The notes under the pieces are model-generated. The model was not told the origin of the DNA and did not search any database. It saw nothing but the letters and a program-made list of their open reading frames with translations. A DNA stretch of 5,792 nt, taken from Candidatus Blautia equi. Its GTDB lineage: Bacteria; Bacillota; Clostridia; Lachnospirales; Lachnospiraceae. The first letter of the stretch is position 1. Every line of letters begins with the position of its first letter. This document shows, in pieces, positions 1 to 5,496 of the stretch. Made by a program: the position numbers and the translations under genes. The stretch covers positions 1-5,792 of the forward strand of contig JAGHUU010000216.1 in NCBI GenBank assembly GCA_018064695.1, read 5' to 3'.

Positions 1-4
1 ATTA

Positions 5-9
5 CTCCT
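5..9 (-). promoter_or_regulatory. possible ribosome binding site of a divergent gene starting just left of the window
   Basis: Read on the minus strand, the window's left edge ends in TAGGAGTAAT, with AGGAG at 9 to 5. A start codon at normal spacing would fall just outside the window. A TATGAT hexamer on the same strand (26-21) could be its -10 box, but I see no good -35 partner. This suggests a gene divergent from the regulator, but it rests on a five-base motif at an edge and could be chance. Confidence 0.25.
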
Positions 10-108
10 ACTTCAAACATATCATAAAATGAGGATTCTAGATACTGGTTTTAGTAAGATTTTGTAAAAACTTGTTTGGCTGCTCCTTGAGGGGAAACAG
101 AAAGTTGC

Positions 109-137
109 TTTTCAAGCCTGCTGTTCTCTGATATGAT
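109..137 (+). promoter_or_regulatory. extended -10 promoter for the XRE/zinc-ribbon regulator
   Basis: TTTTCA (109-114, four of six matches to TTGACA) is followed after 17 nt by TATGAT (132-137, five of six matches to TATAAT). A TG pair at 129-130, one base before the hexamer, gives the extended -10 form. Transcription would begin near 144, almost at the ribosome binding site at 146, leaving a leader of only about 15 nt. The promoter also argues against the upstream in-frame ATG at 133, which lies inside the -10 box. The assignment is by motif only. Confidence 0.5.
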
Positions 138-145
138 AACTGTAC

Positions 146-151
146 AGGAGG
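146..151 (+). promoter_or_regulatory. ribosome binding site that fixes the regulator's start
   Basis: AGGAGG at 146-151, continuing as TG, is a near-perfect Shine-Dalgarno sequence. It lies 8 nt before the ATG at 160 and 5 nt before the ATG at 157. It is downstream of the in-frame ATG at 133, so that codon cannot be the start. The choice between 157 and 160 is not settled; 160 has the more usual spacing. Confidence 0.85.
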
Positions 152-159
152 TGTTAATG

Positions 160-924
160 ATGGAAACAAGAGAAGTCATTTTTCAACTGCGTACAAAGAA
201 AGGATTATCCCAGGATGAGCTGGCCGAGAAGCTGATGGTTACAAGACAGGCAGTTTCCCGCTGGGAGAACGGAGAAACGATTCCAAATATAGAAACCTTA
301 AAGCTTTTGTCCAAAGAATTTAACGTTACGATCAATACACTTTTAGGGGCTCCAAAGCAGCTGATCTGTCAGTGCTGCGGCATGCCGCTGGAAGACGAGA
401 TCGTTGGTCACGACAGTGACGGTTCTTTTAACGAGGACTATTGCAAGTGGTGCTATGCCGACGGAACCTACACCTACAGCGATATGGACGACCTGATCGA
501 TGTCTGCGTGAGAAACATGGTAAGTGAAGGCTTCACAGATGAGCAGGCCCGTACTCATATGAAGGCGATCCTTCCAACCCTCGATTACTGGAAGCGCTAC
601 GAAGAACTCAGCGACGATGGAGAGTTCGAAAGATTCAAGGAACAGCTGATCAAAGAGATCAACGACCTTCATATCGAAGGTCTGCCAAAGGTAGAAAAGC
701 TGAACGCCCTGGTTGGCGCCTACGTCAATCTGGCCTACCCACTGCCAAGCGGCGAAAAAGTAAGATTCCTGAACGACCAGACCACATACCTGGGAAACCA
801 GCTTGAGTCCCCGCTCGGCGGCAACAGATGCTTTGGAATCCTTGCAAACATGGATTTCATCATGGTCTGCACCTACGAAACCGAAGGCGCAAATCCTGAG
901 CTGGTTCTGTATAAGAAAAGATAA
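160..924 (+). CDS. XRE-family transcriptional regulator with zinc ribbon and C-terminal domain
   Basis: This 254-residue protein is a probable cytoplasmic DNA-binding regulator. Residues 4-63 form an XRE/Cro-type helix-turn-helix: the core LSQDELAEKLMVTRQAVSRWENG (16-38, here shown by its ends LSQDEL and RWENG) is the classic pattern, with the recognition helix around TRQAVSRWE. Residues 70-98 form a putative zinc ribbon with two CxxC knuckles, C70/C73 (in CQCCGMPL) and C95/C98 (in CKWC). Residues 175-254 are a separate conserved-looking domain, rich in aromatic and charged residues and ending NPELVLYKKR; I cannot name it with certainty. Many Clostridia have such HTH plus zinc-ribbon proteins. 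Metal or redox sensing is possible through the cysteines but is inference. It has its own promoter and terminator and so appears monocistronic; autoregulation is plausible. GC at third codon positions is visibly higher after the HTH than within it. An ATG at 157 is an alternative start. Confidence 0.9.
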   Translation: METREVIFQLRTKKGLSQDELAEKLMVTRQAVSRWENGETIPNIETLKLLSKEFNVTINTLLGAPKQLICQCCGMPLEDEIVGHDSDGSFNEDYCKWCYADGTYTYSDMDDLIDVCVRNMVSEGFTDEQARTHMKAILPTLDYWKRYEELSDDGEFERFKEQLIKEINDLHIEGLPKVEKLNALVGAYVNLAYPLPSGEKVRFLNDQTTYLGNQLESPLGGNRCFGILANMDFIMVCTYETEGANPELVLYKKR

Positions 925-938
925 TCGTATAATTGTAA

Positions 939-968
939 AGGCCGGCAAATTGCCGGCCTGCTTTTTTT
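939..968 (+). terminator. Rho-independent terminator, shared convergent region
   Basis: An 8-bp GC-rich stem, AGGCCGGC (939-946) and GCCGGCCT (952-959), has a five-base AAATT loop and is followed by GC and seven Ts (962-968). It lies 14 nt after the regulator's stop. The T run ends on the last base of the converging gene's stop codon (970-968). On the minus strand only a short, broken T run (939-937) follows the hairpin, so it should terminate well rightward and perhaps weakly leftward. Confidence 0.9.
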
Positions 969-1768
969 CATAAAACGATAGTTTCCAGATCATCCGGTAT
1001 CAGGAGATTTCCGCTGTAATATTCTGAGCCTTCCGCCAAATACAGCTTCTTCCTCTCCGCCATATTGCTGTCCTCAGTGTGATATAGAACCAGATTCTTA
1101 CACTGCAGCATCTCCGCCACTTCACAGGCATCTTTTACTGTGGAGTGGCTTTTTTCATATGGATGAAAAACATCCCGCTGTCCATAGAGGCAGAATGCCT
1201 CATGAAGCAGCCATTCGCTGTTCATTGCGTACTCTTTTTCGCACTCTTTATACGGCTCATCTCCGCAGCAGGTCAGCTTCTTTCCAGCACCCAGATCCAT
1301 GCAGAAGCCGTATTGCTCTGCCTTTGTGGAATGAATGTTGAAGAAGGTAACTTCATGATCGATGATATTTTTCTTCTCACCGTCATGAATTTCTACCAGA
1401 TGCAGACGATCCCCGATAAAACGTGTCACCTTTTTACCGAGTAATTTTTCAGCCATATCCTGAATCAGTTCCAGAACCTCTTTGTGAGAGTAGATGAAGG
1501 CCTCGCCGTCGTATTCCCCGGCGCCCATATACTGGCAGATAAGTCTCACCATCCAGATGATGCCCATGAGATGATCTACATGCTTATGAGTGACAAAAAT
1601 CTGCCGCATGTCCATCCAGTTATATCCGGCGCGCTTGAGCTGCTGAAGAACACCATTGCCGCCTCCGCCGTCTACCATAAAACACTTTCCGTTATCTTCA
1701 ATCACAAAGCATGTGTTATAACATTCCGTGACAAGGGCATTTCCCGTGCCTAACATCGTCAGTTTCAT
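968..1768 (-). CDS. RNase Z-like MBL-fold metallo-hydrolase without the tRNA-binding arm
   Basis: This 266-residue protein has a metallo-beta-lactamase fold and is predicted to be a soluble two-metal hydrolase. Visible motifs are LGTGNA (6-11), the metal-binding HKHVDH (61-66), H146, D170 in CCGDEP, LLHEAF (187-192), HST (208-210) and H230 in LVLYH. Order and spacing match RNase Z (ElaC family), including the HST motif. The exception is the stretch between the third-motif histidine and the metal-bridging aspartate: 24 residues here against about 70 in Bacillus subtilis RNase Z (H140 to D211), where the flexible tRNA-binding arm sits. It is therefore probably not the tRNA 3'-end maturation enzyme; a phosphodiesterase or other hydrolase of the RNase Z branch is more likely, substrate unknown. 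The start directly precedes the first beta strand and has a modest AGGATGG site 9 nt upstream. It is last in the minus-strand run, 65 nt after the helicase stop, and may be co-transcribed with it. Confidence 0.88.
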   Translation of the reverse strand: MKLTMLGTGNALVTECYNTCFVIEDNGKCFMVDGGGGNGVLQQLKRAGYNWMDMRQIFVTHKHVDHLMGIIWMVRLICQYMGAGEYDGEAFIYSHKEVLELIQDMAEKLLGKKVTRFIGDRLHLVEIHDGEKKNIIDHEVTFFNIHSTKAEQYGFCMDLGAGKKLTCCGDEPYKECEKEYAMNSEWLLHEAFCLYGQRDVFHPYEKSHSTVKDACEVAEMLQCKNLVLYHTEDSNMAERKKLYLAEGSEYYSGNLLIPDDLETIVL

Positions 1769-1833
1769 ATATGCAAGCCATCCTGTTCTGATTATTTTCT
1801 ATTCATAAAAGCACTGCTTCGCAGGGATTATCA

Positions 1834-3486
1834 TTATCGCTTCTTCTTGCGAATAAACGGCTGCCCGTTCATGCGGATGTCCTCCACCGCCTTTTTTAGA
1901 ATCTCCCTGGACTGCTTTTTATTCTTAGCGCGGATCTCTTTTCTCTCTTCTTTACCACCCTGCGTATTTCTGTCTTTTCCGGCATCCCTGCGTTTTTTCA
2001 TATCGCGGTCCTTGCCGGGGAATCTGTCTTTGCGATCTTCTTTATCTTTATAACTTTCCCTGCGATTCTCTCTGCTACTGCGTTCATCGCGGTCTCTATG
2101 ATAATGTCTTTCTCTGCGCTCGTTCTTATCGAAACGTCTTCTGCGGTCTCTTCCGGATTTTTCTTCCTTAGGAGGAAGAGAAATCTCCAGATCCTCCATC
2201 TCTTCACCCAACTGCTGTTTCAGGAACGCGGCGGCGAGGGTCTCAGCAGAGATGCCCATCTCCTCGCAGAAATTTCGGATGGTTGGGATGTACTGGCCGC
2301 TGTGGCCTTCCTGGTAGACATCCATGACCTTTTTCAGAACACTGAAAACCTGGTGTTCTTTGATTTTGTCCGCAGAAGGGATAGTCCGTTCCTCCATTTT
2401 AGTATGACAGCGCTGCTCGATATCATGCAGCCTTCTGAGCTCGGAGCTGGAGCAAAGGGTCAGGGAAATGCCTTCGTGGCCGGCTCTTCCGGTACGGCCG
2501 ATTCTGTGAACATAGTATTCGGTTTCCTGCGGCAGGTCGTAGTTGATAACGGCTTCCACAAGATCCACGTCAATTCCTCTTGCTGCAATATCAGTTGCGA
2601 TCAGGATGTCCAGCGCGCCGCCCTTAAAGCGTCCCATGGCAGAATCTCGCTGGTTCTGAGCCAGGTCGCCGTGCAGACCTTCCGCGCTGTAGCTTTCTCT
2701 CTGCAGCAATGCAGACAGCTCATCCACCATAGACTTGGTATTACAGAAAATAATGCAGCGCTTAAACTGATAAAATGCCAGAAGGCGAAGCAGCGCTTCC
2801 TGCTTATATTCTTTTCTGATCGGGAAGTAAAGCTGTTTTACCAGATCAATGGTCAGCTCCTGTCCGGTAGTCTTTACAAGTGTCGGCTCCTGCTGATACT
2901 TGTTTGCCAGTTCAAGAATCGGCTGAGGCATAGTTGCCGAGAAAAGACAGGTCTGATGCGGATGATCGATCTTCCCTAAGATGACTTCCATGTCCTCGCG
3001 GAATCCCATATCCAGCATCTCGTCCGCCTCATCCAGAACCACCGTGGAAACGTGCTCCAGCTTGATCGTATGTCTTCTCATGTGATCCATGACACGTCCC
3101 GGTGTGCCGATGACCACCTGAACGCCCTTTAATCCCTTGATCTGGCGGAGGATGTCCTGCCCGCCGTACACAGGAAGCACCTTGATTCCTTCCTGATATT
3201 TGGAAAAGCTGCGCATATCCTGCGCGGCCTGCATGGCCAGCTCTCTGGTAGGGCAGAGCACAATGGCCTGAAGATTTTTATTGTCAGCATCGATCTTCTG
3301 GAGGATCGGCAGGCCAAAAGCGGCCGTCTTTCCGGTGCCGGTCTGTGCCTGACCGATCACATCTCCACCCTCTAACAGCACAGGGATCGCTTTTTCCTGA
3401 ATAGGAGTCATCTCCTCGTAGCCGAGTTCTCTGACTGCCCTCTGGAGCTCCGTTTTTAATGGCGCTTCATCATATCGCATAAACAT
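1834..3486 (-). CDS. DEAD-box ATP-dependent RNA helicase (CshA/DeaD-like) with charged C-terminal tail
   Basis: This 550-residue protein is predicted to unwind or remodel RNA using ATP, in roles such as ribosome assembly, mRNA decay or cold adaptation. All family motifs are intact: the Q motif (MTPIQEKA, 26-33), motif I AQTGTGKT (47-54), PTRELA (79-84), TPGR (128-131), DEAD (152-155), SAT (183-185), IIFCNTK (245-251), ATDIAARGID (297-306) and HRIGRTGRAG (327-336). A helical extension follows (about 370-430). Residues from about 440 to the end are a low-complexity, probably disordered tail rich in R, K, D and E. I see no folded RNA-recognition domain of the DbpA or CsdA type; the basic tail may bind RNA instead. 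The start at 3486 is fixed by GAAGGG (3498-3493) 6 nt upstream; the reading frame stays open 35 codons further, but that extension runs antisense-free into the end of the preceding gene and has no ribosome site. It lies 14 nt after the COG1237-type MBL gene, so the two are very likely one transcript. Confidence 0.96.
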   Translation of the reverse strand: MFMRYDEAPLKTELQRAVRELGYEEMTPIQEKAIPVLLEGGDVIGQAQTGTGKTAAFGLPILQKIDADNKNLQAIVLCPTRELAMQAAQDMRSFSKYQEGIKVLPVYGGQDILRQIKGLKGVQVVIGTPGRVMDHMRRHTIKLEHVSTVVLDEADEMLDMGFREDMEVILGKIDHPHQTCLFSATMPQPILELANKYQQEPTLVKTTGQELTIDLVKQLYFPIRKEYKQEALLRLLAFYQFKRCIIFCNTKSMVDELSALLQRESYSAEGLHGDLAQNQRDSAMGRFKGGALDILIATDIAARGIDVDLVEAVINYDLPQETEYYVHRIGRTGRAGHEGISLTLCSSSELRRLHDIEQRCHTKMEERTIPSADKIKEHQVFSVLKKVMDVYQEGHSGQYIPTIRNFCEEMGISAETLAAAFLKQQLGEEMEDLEISLPPKEEKSGRDRRRRFDKNERRERHYHRDRDERSSRENRRESYKDKEDRKDRFPGKDRDMKKRRDAGKDRNTQGGKEERKEIRAKNKKQSREILKKAVEDIRMNGQPFIRKKKR

Positions 3487-3492
3487 CTGTTT

Positions 3493-3498
3493 CCCTTC
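3493..3498 (-). promoter_or_regulatory. ribosome binding site deciding the helicase start
   Basis: GAAGGG, read on the minus strand at 3498-3493, lies 6 nt before the ATG at 3486, within the 14-nt gap to the upstream gene. It supports that ATG over the second in-frame ATG at 3480 (12 nt away) and over the longer open frame reaching 3591. Confidence 0.8.
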
Positions 3499-3500
3499 TT

Positions 3501-4322
3501 TTATATAATAATCTGCTGACCTGCATGTACATAAACGATCTGATCGCCCATAACAGGCTTCATGATCTCGTAGGCCGCACGGCTTGTGCAATGCCCGGTG
3601 TAGAACTGAATGTCTGTCTGAACCAGTTCTTCTGCAATGTCAGCAATCAATGTCTTTTCATCTTCCTCATAGTCGCCCCGCTTCATCATGTGGAAACCGC
3701 TGATCACCACATCGGGATCACAGCCATAAACCTCTCTGAAGCGGTCCAGAATGTTCAGGATTCCATTGTGGGCGCATCCGGATATTAAAACCGTCTTTCC
3801 GGATTCACTTACAACCACATACTGCTCGTGGTCGAAGCTGTCCTGCACAAAAATGCCATTCTCTTTTTTCTTAAGAATGAGATTACTGCCCGGCCATTTT
3901 CTGCGGCCGGTAGCATCGCAGAATACAGATATCTGCTCATCGATCTTTCGGTTTTCAGAGAGATACTGTACCCGCGCAAGCTTGCAGATGGCCTTATCGA
4001 TTCCAATATATTTTTCATTCCCGTCACGCAGATTATAATAATCCAGAACGGCTTTCGGGTGCATGTAAATTGGCGCGGCAGGATTGATTCCGGCAAAACC
4101 CATAATTCCGCCGGAGTGGTCGTAATGACCGTGGCTTAAAAATAAATGATCCACGGATTCGATATCGATTCCCAGTTTTTTCGCATTTTCCCATGTTTTG
4201 TCGGATGCTCCCGCATCCACGAGTATTTTGGTACTTTCTGTCTCAACATATACAGAAAAACCGTGCTCATAAAACAGTCCGCTCTGAACTTCTGAATCTT
4301 CCATAAGAATTACAATTTTCAT
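3501..4322 (-). CDS. MBL-fold metallo-hydrolase, COG1237 type
   Basis: This 273-residue protein is predicted to be a cytoplasmic metal-dependent hydrolase or transferase. It carries the family's signature motifs in order: LVDAGAS (34-40), the metal site SHGHYDH followed by SGGI (63-73), FDHEQ (163-167), SGCAHNGILNI (181-191), ISGFHM (207-212) and YTGHCT (241-246), ending with GQQIII. This set is typical of COG1237, named after the archaeal enzyme making 7,8-dihydropterin-6-yl-methyl-4-(beta-D-ribofuranosyl)aminobenzene 5'-phosphate, a methanopterin precursor. Most bacterial members lack that pathway, so the real substrate is unknown and the archaeal name should not be transferred. The start at 4322 begins just before the first strand (MKIVILMED) and has AGGAG (4333-4329) 6 nt upstream; the open frame runs 49 codons further to 4469 but without support and across the divergent promoter region. 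It is the first gene of the minus-strand run and overlaps nothing; the helicase follows 14 nt later. Confidence 0.92.
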   Translation of the reverse strand: MKIVILMEDSEVQSGLFYEHGFSVYVETESTKILVDAGASDKTWENAKKLGIDIESVDHLFLSHGHYDHSGGIMGFAGINPAAPIYMHPKAVLDYYNLRDGNEKYIGIDKAICKLARVQYLSENRKIDEQISVFCDATGRRKWPGSNLILKKKENGIFVQDSFDHEQYVVVSESGKTVLISGCAHNGILNILDRFREVYGCDPDVVISGFHMMKRGDYEEDEKTLIADIAEELVQTDIQFYTGHCTSRAAYEIMKPVMGDQIVYVHAGQQIII

Positions 4323-4328
4323 ATGCTG

Positions 4329-4333
4329 CTCCT
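4329..4333 (-). promoter_or_regulatory. ribosome binding site deciding the COG1237 MBL start
   Basis: AGGAG on the minus strand (4333-4329) is 6 nt from the ATG at 4322. It rules out the longer open frame that begins at 4469, whose extra residues also show no resemblance to the family's N-terminus. Confidence 0.8.
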
Positions 4334-4402
4334 GTGATCTCATTTCCAGTAAGTGAAGTCGATTGAAATAAAGAGCCCAACCGATAACCTCTTTTTCAGA
4401 TG

Positions 4403-4422
4403 ATATTGTACTAGTGTAATAT
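4403..4422. promoter_or_regulatory. 20-bp imperfect palindrome, candidate operator in the divergent region
   Basis: The arms ATATTGT and GTAATAT flank the self-complementary core ACTAGT. Of 20 positions, 16 obey two-fold symmetry about the point between 4412 and 4413. It lies about 81 nt upstream of the minus-strand MBL start and about 46 nt upstream of the plus-strand -35 box. On the minus strand its right half contains TACAAT (4410-4405), a possible -10 hexamer with a poor -35 (TTCGCC, 18-nt spacing), so a bound repressor could block that promoter. The size and AT-rich arms suit a dimeric regulator site. It could also be chance in an AT-rich spacer. Confidence 0.4.
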
Positions 4423-4468
4423 AACTTGGGCGAATAGTCGATATTTATTTTTTCTGCGCGGGCAATCA

Positions 4469-4497
4469 TTGCATAAAGGGCACAATACTTCTATAAT
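4469..4497 (+). promoter_or_regulatory. promoter of the transporter-flavin reductase unit
   Basis: A perfect TATAAT (4492-4497) is preceded at exactly 17 nt by TTGCAT (4469-4474), which matches the TTG half of the consensus -35. Transcription would start near 4504, giving a leader of about 30 nt that contains the AAGGAG site and the ATG at 4535. The location, between divergent genes, fits. Confidence 0.7.
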
Positions 4498-4518
4498 ATA
4501 TGAGATGTCATATACATT

Positions 4519-4524
4519 AAGGAG
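4519..4524 (+). promoter_or_regulatory. ribosome binding site deciding the AEC transporter start
   Basis: AAGGAG lies 10 nt before the ATG at 4535. The frame is open upstream to a TTG at 4469 and an ATG at 4505, but both precede this site, and the TTG lies inside the -35 box, so neither is a likely start. Confidence 0.8.
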
Positions 4525-4534
4525 AATTTTTAAA

Positions 4535-5458
4535 ATGCAGATTATAGAGGTATTATTTCCGGTTCTGGCCATGATGCTGATCGGTGCAATGTGCAGAAGG
4601 ATGAAGCTGATCGGTACTGAAGGCATAGAGAACCTGAAATTCCTGGTGACCAGGATCCTGCTTCCGGTGGCCATTTTTCACGCATTAGCCACCGCGGAAT
4701 ACGACCATAAGACCCTGCTGATCGTGCTGGTCATGTTCCTCATGATCCTTGGAACTCTGGGTGTGGGCTATCTTGTGAAAGGCCTGGTGAAGCCGCCGTT
4801 TCGCAAATACATTCCGTTTATGGTCAGCGTGTATGAGGGCGGTATGATCGGATACCCGCTCTACACCAACCTCTGCGGTGTGGAAAATCTGTCAAAGATC
4901 GCCATGCTGGATATAGCCGGGCTGCTCTTTGGATTCAGCATTTACATGGGTCTGCTCCAGCAGGTTGAGCATGAGGAGAAGACGGAATTTAAAGCCCTCC
5001 TCTGGGATGCAGTGAAAAATCCGGCATTTATCGCCAGCGTTCTTGGCGTGATTGCCGGAGGAACCGGTGTGATAAAGCTTCTTCTGGATACAGGCTTCGG
5101 ACCAACTTATCTGAATGTGGAAGGGATGATCACCGCGCCGCTTACCGCTATGATCCTGCTGATCGTGGGATACAGCCTGAGCCCTGATCTCCGCTATCTC
5201 AAACCATGTCTGCAGACAGTAGGACTTCGAGTAGTCGTGCAGGGCGTATTCATGGTGCCGGTGCTCTTCATCGCCGGAAAACTGTTTCCGGGAGATACCC
5301 TGATCCTCTATGCGATCGTCAGCTATATGTCCGCGCCGGCCACCTTCAGCATGCAGTCCTTCCTGAAAACGGAAGAGGGCAGCGCCTACGCCGCAACCAC
5401 CAATTCCCTGTATGTCATCGTATCCATTCTTGTTTATACGGTGATGGCGGGCTTATAA
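4535..5458 (+). CDS. AEC-family (auxin efflux carrier-like) membrane transporter
   Basis: This 307-residue protein is a predicted polytopic inner-membrane carrier, close to the family's usual 300-320 residues. About ten hydrophobic segments can be seen, near 3-20, 36-54, 59-83, 93-112, 120-142, 160-181, 197-216, 227-249, 253-272 and 286-306, in two five-helix halves split by the charged loop EHEEKTEF (145-152). Family-like features are IEVLFPVLAMMLIG at the N-terminus, EGGMIGYPLY (101-110), where glycine and proline break a helix, KNPAF (161-165) opening the second half, and SAPATFS (266-272). Bacterial members are linked to export or uptake of organic acids such as malate, but many are uncharacterised and the substrate here cannot be told; auxin is not implied. 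There is no cleavable signal peptide; the first helix is the anchor. A good promoter lies just upstream, and the flavin reductase gene follows after 38 nt without a visible terminator. Confidence 0.92.
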   Translation: MQIIEVLFPVLAMMLIGAMCRRMKLIGTEGIENLKFLVTRILLPVAIFHALATAEYDHKTLLIVLVMFLMILGTLGVGYLVKGLVKPPFRKYIPFMVSVYEGGMIGYPLYTNLCGVENLSKIAMLDIAGLLFGFSIYMGLLQQVEHEEKTEFKALLWDAVKNPAFIASVLGVIAGGTGVIKLLLDTGFGPTYLNVEGMITAPLTAMILLIVGYSLSPDLRYLKPCLQTVGLRVVVQGVFMVPVLFIAGKLFPGDTLILYAIVSYMSAPATFSMQSFLKTEEGSAYAATTNSLYVIVSILVYTVMAGL

Positions 5459-5483
5459 CAAACAGGTAATTTTATATAAGAAA

Positions 5484-5489
5484 GAAGGA
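5484..5489 (+). promoter_or_regulatory. ribosome binding site of the flavin reductase gene
   Basis: GAAGGA lies 7 nt before the ATG at 5497, within the 38-nt gap after the transporter. No hairpin terminator is visible in that gap, and the TATATAAG at its centre has no -35 partner, so read-through from the transporter's promoter is the simplest reading. Confidence 0.75.
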
Positions 5490-5496
5490 AATACAC

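Noticed and set aside
343..993. A 216-codon open frame on the minus strand
   Set aside because: It is antisense to the zinc-ribbon regulator, crosses the terminator and overlaps the end of the MBL gene. The translation resembles no family.
1769..1833. Possible terminator or promoter between the helicase and the RNase Z-like gene
   Set aside because: On the minus strand only a 4-bp stem (CTGC-GAA-GCAG) precedes a short TTTT, too weak to call. No -35/-10 pair with good spacing was found.
2098..2979. A 293-codon open frame on the plus strand
   Set aside because: It lies wholly antisense to the DEAD-box helicase, whose motifs are all intact, and its translation shows no recognisable domain. It is a mirror of the helicase's codon bias.
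3487..3591. A 35-codon N-terminal extension of the helicase
   Set aside because: It overlaps the 3' end of the preceding gene in another frame, lacks a ribosome site, and the Q motif is already at normal distance from the start at 3486.
4375..4431. Inverted repeat GCCCAA / TTGGGC (4375-4380 and 4426-4431) around the palindrome
   Set aside because: Six-base arms 45 nt apart, with mismatches on both sides, are expected by chance; no stable leader structure or riboswitch core is visible.
4323..4469. A 49-codon N-terminal extension of the COG1237-type MBL protein
   Set aside because: A good AGGAG site and a family-like N-terminus place the start at 4322; the extension crosses the intergenic region and the palindrome.
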